Positions 16,568 to 25,000 of a stretch of 25,000 nt of DNA are shown piece by piece. The DNA is from Eimeria necatrix. Its lineage: Eukaryota; Apicomplexa; Conoidasida; Eucoccidiorida; Eimeriidae. The notes below the pieces were generated by a model. It was not told where the DNA came from, made no database searches, and saw nothing but the letters and a program-made list of their open reading frames with translations. Position numbers and translations under genes: made by a program. The DNA lies in assembly GCF_000499385.1 (NCBI RefSeq), contig NW_013655240.1:6849-31848 (forward strand), in the 5' to 3' direction. How positions within the stretch are numbered: position 1 is the stretch's first letter; each line of letters begins with the position of its first letter.

Positions 16568-17165
16568 GGGGCCCCTTTGGGGGCCCCCAGAGGGCCCCTT
16601 TGGGGGCCCCCAAAGAGAACCTCGAGGGGCCCCCAAAGAGCCCCTTTGGGGGCCCCCAAAGAGAACATCGGGGGGCCCCCAGTGGGCCCCTTTGGGGGCC
16701 CCCAAAGAGAACCTCGGGGAACCCCCAAAGGGTACCTCGGGGGGCCCCCAAAGGGTACCTTGGGGGGACCCCAAAGGGTACCTCGGGGGGCCCCCAAGAG
16801 CCTTAGGGGCCTCCAAGAGGCCCAAAGAAGCCCTCGACCCAGCAAGCCCCAATGGGGGCCCCAATGGGGGCCCCAATGGGACCCCAAGTGGGCCCCTAGG
16901 GGGCCCCAGGGGGCCCTCCACGAGGGCCCCTGGGGGGGCCCCAGAGGGGCCCCCAGAGGGGCCCCCAGAGGGGCCCCCAGAGGGGCCCCCAGAGGGGCCC
17001 CCAAAGGAAACCTGCACAGGTTCCACTGTAGAATAAGCTGCCCTCAAATTTGCTGCTTTTGGCTCAGTGGCCCGAGACCCCAGGGGGCCCCCAGGGGGCC
17101 CCCAGGGGGCCCCTAGGGGGCCCCCAGGGGGCCCCAGGGGGCCCCAAGGGGCCCCCTGGGGCCGT
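16568..17165. repeat. GGGGCCCC-rich array, longest in the window
   Basis: Three sub-blocks have different spacers: CCCCAAAGAGAACCTCG and related units (16600-16800), AGAGGGGCCCCC units (16930-17000), and CAGGGGG units (17075-17160). Each block is internally homogeneous, which points to local expansion. It is open on both strands as GAP/GPP-rich peptide without other coding signs. Confidence 0.88.
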
Positions 17166-17219
17166 TTAGAGCGACTTTTTAGAATATATATTAAAGAGTG
17201 CATGGAGGTGTTACTGCTT

Positions 17220-17601
17220 ACTAGCTAGCTACCCATGAGACAAATGGCTAGCTGGCTAGCTAGCTAGCTAGCTGGAAGGCTAGCTAGCTGGCCAAGCTAG
17301 CTGGCTACTAGCTAGCTCGCTACTTAGCTGGCTAGCTGGCTGCTTAGCTAGCTAGCTGGCTAGTTCGCCGGCCAGATGGCTAGCTAGCTAGCTAGCTAGC
17401 TGGCTGGCTTACTATGTAGCTGGCTAGCTAGCGAGCTAGCTGGCTAACTATCTAACTGGCTAGCTAACTGGCTGGCTGGCTAGCTCGCTAGCTAGCGGGC
17501 TGGCTAGCTGGCTAGCCAGCTAGCTAGCTAGCCAGCTAGCTAGCTAGCTGGCTGACCAGTCAGCTGGCTAGCTAGCTAGCTAGCTAGTTAGCTAGCCAGC
17601 T
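17220..17601. repeat. AGCT tetranucleotide microsatellite with GGCT variants
   Basis: About 380 bp of AGCT repeats, with frequent GGCT, AACT, TCGC and AGCC variants. The unit is its own reverse complement, so a single strand can fold back almost anywhere. It sits directly between a GGGGCCCC array and a GTGTACGTACAC palindrome. Confidence 0.92.
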
Positions 17602-17630
17602 TCAGCTTCTGCGGGTTGAGGCCGTGTGCA

Positions 17631-17642
17631 GTGTACGTACAC
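17631..17642. promoter_or_regulatory. Palindromic GTGTACGTACAC element, copy 6
   Basis: A 12-bp perfect palindrome 30 bases right of the AGCT microsatellite. Confidence 0.5.
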
Positions 17643-18373
17643 CCAACTGCACTGAATTTGGTTTTGTTTTTTTCCATTTAGATAAAAGCAACAACAGAAA
17701 AAGAATTATTTTAATTTATTTTTAATTTGTTTTTAATTTATTCTTAATTTATTTTTAATTTATTTTTAATTTATTTTTAATTTATTTTAATCTTTTTGCA
17801 TGCAAGAAGGGGCCCCACAGAGGGCAAAGGAAGATCCCGAAGACACTCCAGGGGGCCCCTTGTGGTTCTGCTGCTGCTGCTGCTGCTGCTGTTGCTGCTG
17901 TTGCTGCTGCTGCCTTCGCTGCTGCTGCTGCTGTCACTGCTGCTGTTGTCGCCACTGCCTTCTTCGCTGCTTTTGTTGTCACAGCCGCTGCCTTTGCTGC
18001 TGCTGCTGTCGCTGCAGCAGCTGCTGCTGCTGATCTGTCGCTGCTGCTGCTGCTGTCGCAGCAGCAGCTGCTGCTGTCGCAGCAGCTGCTGCTGCTGTTG
18101 CCCTGTCGCTGCTGCTGCTGCCGCTGCACCTGCGGCCGCTGTTGCCCTGTCGTTGCTGCTGTCGTTGCTGCAGTCGCTGCTGCTGCTGCTCTCTTTCTGC
18201 TGCTGCTGCTGCTGCTGCTATTGCCGGTGCTGAAGTCGTTTCGGCTGCTGCTGCCGCTGCTGCTTGGCTGCTGGCAGCAGCGCGAGCTTCGGCTGCTGCA
18301 CTTGCTGCTGCTGCTGTCGAGGCCTAAATGGACTTTGGAAATAAATAATTAAAAGAAATAATTAAAAGAGTTT
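17643..18373. other. AT-rich 12-bp repeats then imperfect CTG/CTGTCG tracts; no supported gene
   Basis: At 17706-17790 a roughly 12-bp unit (TTTAATTTATTT) repeats about seven times. From 17869 to 18320 CTG tracts are interrupted by GTC, GCC and TTC triplets. Both strands stay open as Ala, Ser, Gln, Cys or Leu strings without other coding features. The segment lies downstream of the minus-strand gene that ends at 18374 and probably includes its 3' UTR. Confidence 0.6.
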
Positions 18374-18712
18374 TCATTTATTTGCTGCCATTAGCTGCCG
18401 CAGCTCCTGCAGCACGAGAGACACCAGCCCCAAACGCGCACATTGTTCTGCTGCTGCTGCAGTGCGTCTGCTGCTGCGGCAGGGTTTAATAATTTCTACT
18501 TTGTCTGCTGCTGCTGCTGCTGCTGCTGGGGCCCCACACCCCCCCAGCAGCAGCGGGGGCCCCAGGCCCCCCTCTTGCTGCTGCTGCTGCTGCTGCTGCG
18601 TCAGCAGCTCTTCTGCGTCCATTTGAGAAGCCAGCCGGTTCAAAGCCTGCAGCAGCAGCTGCCGGTGCTGCTGCAGCAGCAGCTGCCCCATGAAGTAGTA
18701 CGGGTTCCCCCC

Positions 18713-18766
<54 letters not shown>

Positions 18767-18923
18767 GGGGGGCAGCAGCAGCAGCTTCAACCAGTTCAGC
18801 ACACAAGATATTCTCTCTGAGCCTTCTGCAATTGGCTCTTCTCTGTTTATTAGCTGCGTCGTAACCACAAAAGACAAAACCCCCAAATTCAACTCCACAT
18901 CTGCTGCTGTTGCTGCTGCTGCT

Positions 18924-18966
<43 letters not shown>

Positions 18967-19242
18967 CGGGTGCGTCTGTCGCTGCTGCAATCGCCGATAT
19001 CGGCGTCGGCGCTGCTGCGGTTGCTGCGTCTGGAGCTGCTGACGCGGCCGTTTGTTCCTGCTGCTGCTGCTGCTGCTGCTGCTGCAGCTGCTGCTGCAGC
19101 AGCAGCACCTGCTGGCACCACCGCCGCTTCAGCAAAATCAAAACAGCAGCACAGCCAGAGTCCGGCAGCGGCTGCTGCTTAGGGTTTAGCAAACCCTTAA
19201 AGATGAAGATCTGGGCGCGCCAAGAGAAAGCCCCAGTTAGCT

Positions 19243-19277
<35 letters not shown>

Positions 19278-19385
19278 GCAGCAGCAGCAGCAGTACGAGC
19301 GTCAGCAGCAGCACCAGCAGCGGCTAGGCAGCTCGGCTTCGCTGCTGCTGTCCAACAACAGTGCACTCATAAGCCTTTTACGAAG

Positions 19386-19416
<31 letters not shown>

Positions 19417-19495
19417 ACGAGAAGCAGCAGCAGCAGCAGCGACACTGGCACTCAGAGCATTACTCCCACTCGCCCCACATCCGCGGCAGCAAGAG

Positions 19496-19532
<37 letters not shown>

Positions 19533-19600
19533 TACTCACAACAGCAAGGCAGTCGTAGAGCACGGTGATGTCGCCGCCCTTAACAGCAATGGCGCTGCTG

Positions 19601-19635
<35 letters not shown>

Positions 19636-20409
19636 GTCTCCAAACCCGCAGCTGCTTCTGTCTCTCTTTTGCTGCACTTCAGAGGCTTCGCCCACCCCGA
19701 AGGCGCTTAGCTGCTGCTCTGCTGCAGCAGCAGCAGCAGCAGGAAAGCCCCGGCTCGACAGCAGCAAGAAGCCGCGGCAGCAGCTCGTCGACCCCGTGGC
19801 CAGCTGCTGCAGCAGCAGCAGCAGCAGCAACGTGGGGTGTGCTGGGAAGCTGTGGGCCGTTTCGAAGAGCGGCACCTGCTGCGGGCGCTGCAGCAGCAGC
19901 TGCTGCTGCTGCAGCTGCTGCTGCTGCAGCTGCTGCTGCTGCAGCACCGGCAGCAGCGACACGCCGAGCAGCAGCAGCTGCTCCGCCTTCCGCTGCAGCA
20001 GCCAGCGCGCCTCGTGCCAAATTCCGGCGTCCTCTGCTGCAGCAGCATCAGCGTGCTGCATGAATATACAAGCAGCTCTTAAACACCAAAGAGCTCTTTC
20101 CGACAAACTCACAGGAGCAGCAACAGGCAGCGCCCCACAGCCCTCCAGGGGGCCCCCAGGGGGGCCCCCATGGGTTCTCCTAAGAAGGAAATGAGGGCTG
20201 CGTAGACGAGAGCAGCAGCAGCAAGGGGCCCCGTTTCCATGTCTCCTTGTTTGGGGGCAGGAGCAGCAGCAAAGTTGAGGCGCTGCAGCAGCGAGCTGCT
20301 GCCGCTTTGCTGCAGCAAACTGAAGCAGCAAAAGGACAAGTCCACCAGCTGCCCCACGCCCCACAAGAAGTACAGCAGCTCCGCGCGCCAGCCCTCCCCC
20401 TCCTCCCCC

Positions 20410-20447
<38 letters not shown>

Positions 20448-20596
20448 CTGCTGCTGCTGCGGGGCGTCTGCGGCCCGCAACACCCGCTGCACTGCAGCAG
20501 AAAGAGCAGCAGCACTTTTCGCTGACAGACACATCAAGTGCAGCAGCGGGCGCTCCCAAGGACAGCCCAGCAGCATCTGCTGCACTTGCTGCTGCA

Positions 20597-20628
<32 letters not shown>

Positions 20629-20932
20629 AGTTGCTCCTGCTGCTGCTGCTGCATTTCCTGCTGCTGCTGCTGGCTCCGCGCCAGCAACTGCTGCTGCGAG
20701 CACTGCAACTCACGCGACTGCTGCCCCTGCTGCTGCCGCTGCTGCTGCTGCTGCCGCTGCTGCTGCTGCTGCTGCTGCTGCAGCAGCAGCAGAGGGCGAG
20801 GCAGCGGGGGCGCGAGGAAAGGGTCTCGCATTAAAGGGACGGAAAGCTCGAGGGCTTTGAAGAGAACAGACTGGATGGAGTGCAGCGCAACAAGAGCTTC
20901 ATTTTCTTTTTCATTTATTTCTTTTTCTTTTT

Positions 20933-20995
<63 letters not shown>

Positions 20996-21277
20996 TTGCT
21001 GCTGCGGCGCCGTTCCGCTCGTTGCTGCTTGCTGCTTCCTGCGCGCTCTCGCCGCCCGCCTCCGCCTCGCCCTGCTGCTGCGGCTGCTGCTGCTGCGGCT
21101 GCTGCTGCTGCGGCTGCTGCTGCTGCTGCTGCTGCTGCTGCGGCTGCTGCTGCTGCTGGTAGTCCACTGCTGCTGCTAAGCACCTCATTGCCTGCGCCAA
21201 GAGAGACAGCCGAATCGGAAGAGACAAATCCTCAGCAACTCCCAAAACGGGGAAAGAGCCCTGCAGCAGCAGCAGCA

Positions 21278-21326
<49 letters not shown>

Positions 21327-22092
21327 TTTGGGCTTGGGGCGGGCGTCCAGGAGCGCCCGCGCCGTGGGCGGCAGCAGCCTTGCTGCTGCTGCTGCTGCTG
21401 CTGCTGGGCTCTTCAGGGGGAGACACTTGTTCAGCAGCAAAGAAGCAAGTTGTGTTATAAATCTTTCTTTTTTTCTTTTGATTTTTGCTGCTGCAGCAAC
21501 AAGTCCTGGGAAGCAAAGGGCCTTGAGGTGCGCAGCAACGCCAGCAGCAGCAGCAGCAGCAACAAGACACATGTAGCTGTCTCTTGCTGCTGCTGCCCGC
21601 AGCAAAACCCCCACGCACTGCAGCAGCGGGAAGCTCAGGCAGGGCCCGTAGAGGGTCACGCTGTTGTCAGCAGCAGCAGCAGCAGCAGCAGCAAGACTGT
21701 TTGCTGCTGCAGCGCGCGCAGCCGCAACAGCAGCAGCCACGCCGGCTCCCCCTGCTGCAGCAGCAGCTGCTGCTGCTGCTGCTGCAGCAGGCGACAGAGG
21801 CGCGTGCGCCCCCGGCGCTGCTGCTGCTGCTGCTGCCTCTGCTGCAGCTGCTGCTGCTGCTTCTGCAGCAGCAGCAGCAGTGTTGCTGCTGCCTGCTGCG
21901 GCCTCCGTCGGAAACGCAAAAACAGGGAAAGTAACGCCAGCAACAGCAGGCAGCAGCAGCTGCTGCTGCTGCTGCTGCTGCGAAAGCAACTTGCTGCTGC
22001 AGAGCTCTTCCTTTTCAGCAGCACTGAAGCAGCTCAAAAACTCTTTATAAAAGTCCACCCCAAAGAAGGCATAAACTGCGTGGCTCGGAGGC

Positions 22093-22133
<41 letters not shown>

Positions 22134-22710
22134 GTCTGGTTGGGGCGCTGCGTCTGGGCTGCCGCGCGCTGCTGCCTGTGCCCTATCAGCAGCAGCAGCA
22201 GCAGCAGGAGCAGGAGCAGCAGCAGCAGGAGGAGCAGCAGCAGGAGCAGCAGCAGCAGCAGCAGCGCTGCAGTGGGCGTCTGGCGGCGCCTCGCGCTGTG
22301 GCGCCGCTGCTGCTGCGGCGTCCGCAGCAGCCCTTGCTGCTGCTGCTGCAGCAGCAGCAGCAGCAGCAACAGAAAGCTTCAAACGCCTTCTGCCGCGAGG
22401 GCCTTTGAACAAAAGAGACACAACAGCAGCAAGAGACAGCAGCAAAGAAGAGAAGCAAAGTCCGAGTGTACGTACAGCTGCTGCGTCTCCCTCCTTGTGC
22501 TGGAAGTACACCAGAGCAGCAGACAGCCGCGCAGCAACGCGCAGCAGCTCTGCAGCACAAACAAACCATTATTTGCTTTTTTGCTGTTTTTTCGAGGGTT
22601 TAGGGTTTAGGGTTTAGGGTTTAGGGTTTAGGGTTTAGCGCGGGGGCTTAGGAAGAGCGGATTCATTTGAGGGCGCTGGGGGCGAGGGAGAGCTCAAACT
22701 AGTGGAGAAA

Positions 22711-22760
<50 letters not shown>

Positions 22761-22848
22761 GGTGCTGCTGCTGCTTGGGCAAGTGCTGCTGCCTGCTGCT
22801 GCTGCGCACCTGCTTCTGCTTCTGCCTCCTTCTGCGCGTCTCCGTCTT

Positions 22849-22883
<35 letters not shown>

Positions 22884-23030
22884 TCAACCCAAGCCTCAAT
22901 TGCTTTTGCTGCTGCTTCCTCAGCAGATAGCTGCTGCGAGGCAGCAGCAGGGCCCAGGGCCTCTTCAATTGCTGCTGGCAGCAGCGGCTTGAACAGCAGC
23001 TCGCGAGGCAGCAAAACCCGGTAAACAGGC

Positions 23031-23071
<41 letters not shown>

Positions 23072-23180
23072 CTGCTGCAGGTGCTGCTGCTGCTGCTGCT
23101 GCTGCTGCGGGTTGGGGGTGTGGCGGTGCTGCTGCGGCTGCAGCTGCTGCTCGGTGTGGTCGCGGGGCGGCGGCTGCTGC

Positions 23181-23213
<33 letters not shown>

Positions 23214-23266
23214 GCAGCAGCTGCTGCAGCAGCAGGGGGGCCCCCGAGTTGCTGCTGCTGTAGCAT
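18374..23266 (-). CDS. Large multi-exon protein of unknown function, homopolymer-rich
   Basis: Four minus-strand exons join in phase 0 throughout: 23266-22712 (from ATG, MLQQQQLGG), 22547-20139, 20055-19540 and 19240-18374 (TAA), about 1,450 residues. Supporting borders are acceptor GTGCTGCAGAG at 22548, donor GTGGGG at 20138 with acceptor ATTCATGCAG at 20056, and donor GTGAGT at 19539 with acceptor (CTG)nCAG at 19241. The first donor (GTTTCT) is weak. Between Gln and Ala runs are convincing non-repeat segments: VYRVLLPRELLFKPLLPAA, AVYAFFGVDFYKEFLSCF, ALHSIQSVLFKALELSVPL, AELLYFLWGVGQLVDLSF, AGIWHEARWLLQRKAEQLLL and SFVVTTQLINREEPIAEGS. They look like amphipathic helices, as in helical-repeat scaffold proteins, but no family is recognised. 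Exon 2 may hide further small introns in its Ala-rich parts. A GTACGTAC donor-like site near 22476 overlaps a copy of the palindromic element. It faces the AATF-like gene across about 445 bp. Confidence 0.6.
19179..19199. repeat. Head-to-head telomere-type units inside a coding exon
   Basis: AGGGTTT and AAACCCT separated by 3 bases form a perfect 7-bp inverted repeat. In the minus-strand gene it is read as KGLLNPK. Confidence 0.75.
20934..20991. repeat. Pure (CTG)19 tract
   Basis: An uninterrupted tract. In the minus-strand gene it reads as an Ala run just before a KKEKEINEKENEAL segment. Confidence 0.88.
22595..22638. repeat. Telomere-type AGGGTTT array in intron 1 of the large minus-strand gene
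   Basis: About six clean units. They lie between the proposed donor at 22711 and acceptor at 22548 of the minus-strand gene. Confidence 0.9.
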
Positions 23267-23420
23267 GCTTGCGTTGCTGCTCAGGATCCGCGCATTGACT
23301 TTCAAAAGAAATTAAAATAAATAAAAATGAATTTAAATTAATTTAAATTCATTTTTATTTCCTAAGTCCCCAGGTGTACAGACACTCCGCGCCCGGCGCA
23401 CAGCAACACATGCAGACCCA

Positions 23421-23467
<47 letters not shown>

Positions 23468-23530
23468 TCTTCGAAGCCGTTGTTATGGTCTTCCATTAAA
23501 GTTTTATTTCTTTTGTTGTCACCTGGCTCC

Positions 23531-23586
23531 AAACCCTAAACCCCAAACTCTAAACCCTAAACCCTAAACCCTAAACCCTAAACCCT
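23531..23586. repeat. Telomere-type AAACCCT array in the divergent intergenic region
   Basis: About eight units with one CCCCAAACTCT variant near the left end. Confidence 0.9.
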
Positions 23587-23651
23587 CCCGCCTCGTACAG
23601 AATCCCTCACTAAGCCTTCGCCCGATTCGGCCTTCCAAGCAGCTCATTCTC

Positions 23652-23709
23652 AAACCCTAAACCCTCGGCCTCAAACCCTAAACCCTAAACCCTAAACCCT
23701 AAACCCTAA
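23652..23709. repeat. Telomere-type AAACCCT array abutting the AATF-like start codon
   Basis: Two units, a short spacer, then five clean units ending 3 bases before the ATG at 23712. The immediate 5' leader of the gene is therefore telomere-type repeat if this ATG is used. Confidence 0.9.
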
Positions 23710-23711
23710 TA

Positions 23712-23829
23712 ATGGCTGGGCGCGCATCTGGGGGCCCCTCAGGGGCCCCCAAGCGCGGGCGCAGCAGGGGGGCCCCCAAAGAGGGTTTGGGGGGCCCCCC
23801 GAGCCCGCGCAGCAGCAGCAGCGACGAAT

Positions 23830-23865
<36 letters not shown>

Positions 23866-24350
23866 GGGATGAAGCTGAGAGCAGCAAAGGCCCGCTGCAG
23901 CTGGAGGAGAGCTTGCTGCGGCGCGTGCAGAAGGTGCAGCAGCAGCAGCAGCAGCAGCAGCGGAAGCAGCAGCAGGGCCTGCTGCTGCTGGGAAAGGGGA
24001 ACGCGAAGCAGCAGCAGCAGCAGCAGCAGCAGCTGCAGCAGCAGCAGCAGCTGCAGGCGAAACTCATTGGCCTCAGAGTGAAGCTAAACGGGCCGCTGCG
24101 GCTTGCGAACCGGCTGCCTGCTGCTGACGAGCTGCTGCTGCTGCAGCAGCTGCAGCAGCAGCAGCAGCAGCAGACGCAAGCAGCAGTTGCTGAAATCAAA
24201 AAAGAAGCAGCGCGCACCTTCGTGCTGCTGCAGCAGCTGCAGCTGCTGCTGCTGCAGCAGTCCTCCCTTGCTGCAGCCTACGCTGCAGCACCCAGCGACT
24301 CTCCAGCAGCAGCAGCAGCAGGAGGCTGGCAGCAGCTCAGAGAAGCCCAT

Positions 24351-24395
<45 letters not shown>

Positions 24396-25000
24396 GCAGC
24401 AGAAGCAACTGTGTGGGGTTTACTTGCTGACGGCGCAGCACAGAGAGCAGCATTTTCTGTTTGCCTGGCGAATGCTGACGCGTGGCAGCAGCAGCTGCTC
24501 ACTGAAGTAAACCCTAAACCCTAAACCCTAAACCCTAAACCCTAAACCCTAAACCCTAGATGCGTGCTAGCCCGCAGCCTAAACCCTAAACGCTTCCTAA
24601 ACCCTAGACTCGTTTGCAGCAAGAAAACGCAGAGCTGCGGACAGCAGGCAGATCTATCTCTAGCGCGCAAACCCTAAACCCTAAACCCTAAACCCTAAAC
24701 CCTAATTGGGGCCTATGGGCGTCGTTTTTTTTGCTGCTTCTTCGCAGCAGCTCGCCAAAAGGCGGGAGAACCCTTGCAGGCGCAGAGTAGGAAAGAAAGA
24801 ACCCTTTGAATGGAAATAAATCTTTTTTTTAATTAAATTAAATTAAATTAAATTAAAAGAAATGTTTTAGATTTGGACTTTGCAGAAGGAGAAGGGCTTT
24901 GCGGTGCTGAGCCAGCGGGTGTCTGTACAGCTGCGCAGCGCGCTGCAGCAGGAGCAGCAGCAGCTGCTGCGCCGCTGCGTCCACTTTTGCGGTTTTTCTG
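23712..25000 (+). CDS. AATF/BFR2-family (Traube domain) ribosome biogenesis protein, 5' part
   Basis: Related to AATF/Che-1 and yeast BFR2, nucleolar factors in early small-subunit processing. Exon 1 (23712-24506) has a Gly/Pro/Arg-rich N-terminus, a Ser-rich acidic stretch (SGDEAESSK) and Gln runs. The key match is LIGLRVKLNGPLRLANRLP (residues 118-136), matching the family pattern of a basic amphipathic helix ending in ANxLP. Near its end FSVCLANADAWQQQLLTE resembles the family's 'F..YRNxTLxKW' segment. It ends at GTAAAC, phase 0. Exon 2 starts at 24886 after TTTGGACTTTGCAG and reads KEKGFAVLSQRVSVQL, then LRSALQQEQQQLLRRC, matching the GKGFGAFERSIL...ERLLRRT region of AATF. The gene continues past the window. 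The family's acidic N-terminal region is short or repeat-substituted here, so an upstream exon is possible. The 379-bp intron is largely telomere-type repeats. Confidence 0.75.
24508..24705. repeat. Telomere-type AAACCCT arrays in the AATF-like intron
   Basis: Runs at 24508-24558, 24580-24607 (interrupted) and 24669-24705. The first overlaps the splice donor (GTAAACCC). Confidence 0.92.
24829..24857. repeat. AAATT 5-bp microsatellite
   Basis: About six AAATT units near the 3' end of the AATF-like intron. It is the same unit as at 16144-16178. Confidence 0.88.

Larger units (their letters stand above)
23267..23711. promoter_or_regulatory. Intergenic region between divergent genes, probable shared promoter
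   Basis: It contains an AT-rich segment with an imperfect palindrome (ATTTAAATTAATTTAAAT core, about 23331-23350), GGTGTACAGACACTCC at 23373-23388 (a variant of the GTGTAC element), a CAG tract at 23426-23466 that is not in any gene I support, and two telomere-type arrays. Function is inferred only from the divergent arrangement. Confidence 0.45.

Noticed and set aside
16508..17203. 231-codon Gly/Pro/Leu-rich minus frame and its plus-strand partner
   Set aside because: Both are readings of the GGGGCCCC array with tandem peptide periods and no other coding signs.
17782..18233. Long Ala/Ser/Gln frames across imperfect CTG tracts
   Set aside because: All frames are open and all are repeat-derived; nothing favours one strand.
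20239..21162. 307-codon Cys/Ala-rich plus frame
   Set aside because: It is antisense to exon 2 of the large minus-strand gene, whose reading has diverse, helical segments.
23652..24705. A true chromosome end
   Set aside because: The telomere-type arrays are short, occur in both orientations across the window and are flanked by coding exons on both sides.
1..25000. CRISPR array or prokaryotic mobile element
   Set aside because: The direct repeats are simple-sequence or telomere-type without uniform unique spacers, and no transposase, integrase or cas-like protein is present; the genes are eukaryotic with introns.

Overview
The window looks like nuclear DNA of a coccidian apicomplexan, most likely Eimeria. 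Four properties point there together: very dense CAG/CTG trinucleotide tracts that translate as runs of Gln, Ser, Ala, Leu or Cys; many arrays of the telomere-type heptamer AAACCCT/AGGGTTT inside the sequence; intron-containing genes with GT-AG borders; and AT-rich non-coding stretches between repeat-rich blocks. This matches the repeat-rich ('R') segments and homopolymeric amino-acid repeats described for Eimeria chromosomes. Because CAG tracts stay open in all frames, most long open frames here are artefacts. I kept only those with conserved motifs, phase-compatible splice sites, or both.

Layout. 1-400: edge of a possible Gln-rich exon (minus). 400-2060: CAG tracts, no supported gene. 2062-2570: an 11-bp minisatellite. 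2709-4373 (minus): a sphingomyelin/inositol-phosphorylceramide synthase-like PAP2-fold enzyme. 4374-8015: repeats, telomere-like arrays and an AT-rich island. 8016-10380 (plus): RPB9, a small zinc-ribbon subunit of RNA polymerase II, in five phase-compatible exons. 10381-17640: GGGGCCCC arrays, telomere-like arrays, copies of a palindrome centred on GTGTACGTACAC, an AGCT microsatellite and several weakly supported small exons. 18374-23266 (minus): a large multi-exon gene of unknown function, for which four exons can be joined in frame. 23712 to the right edge (plus): the start of an AATF/BFR2 (Traube-domain) ribosome-biogenesis gene, running off the window.

The recognisable genes are housekeeping functions (transcription, sphingolipid synthesis, ribosome assembly) and show no operon-like or pathway linkage. 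What they share is the repeat load. Telomere-type repeats lie in introns of at least RPB9 and the AATF-like gene, and probably two more genes. In RPB9 intron 3 and in the AATF-like intron the 5' splice donor is itself the edge of the telomere-type array. The sense strand of introns tends to carry (CTG)n running into the 3' splice site, while glutamine tracts in exons carry (CAG)n. All splice models were read by eye and lack transcript support.
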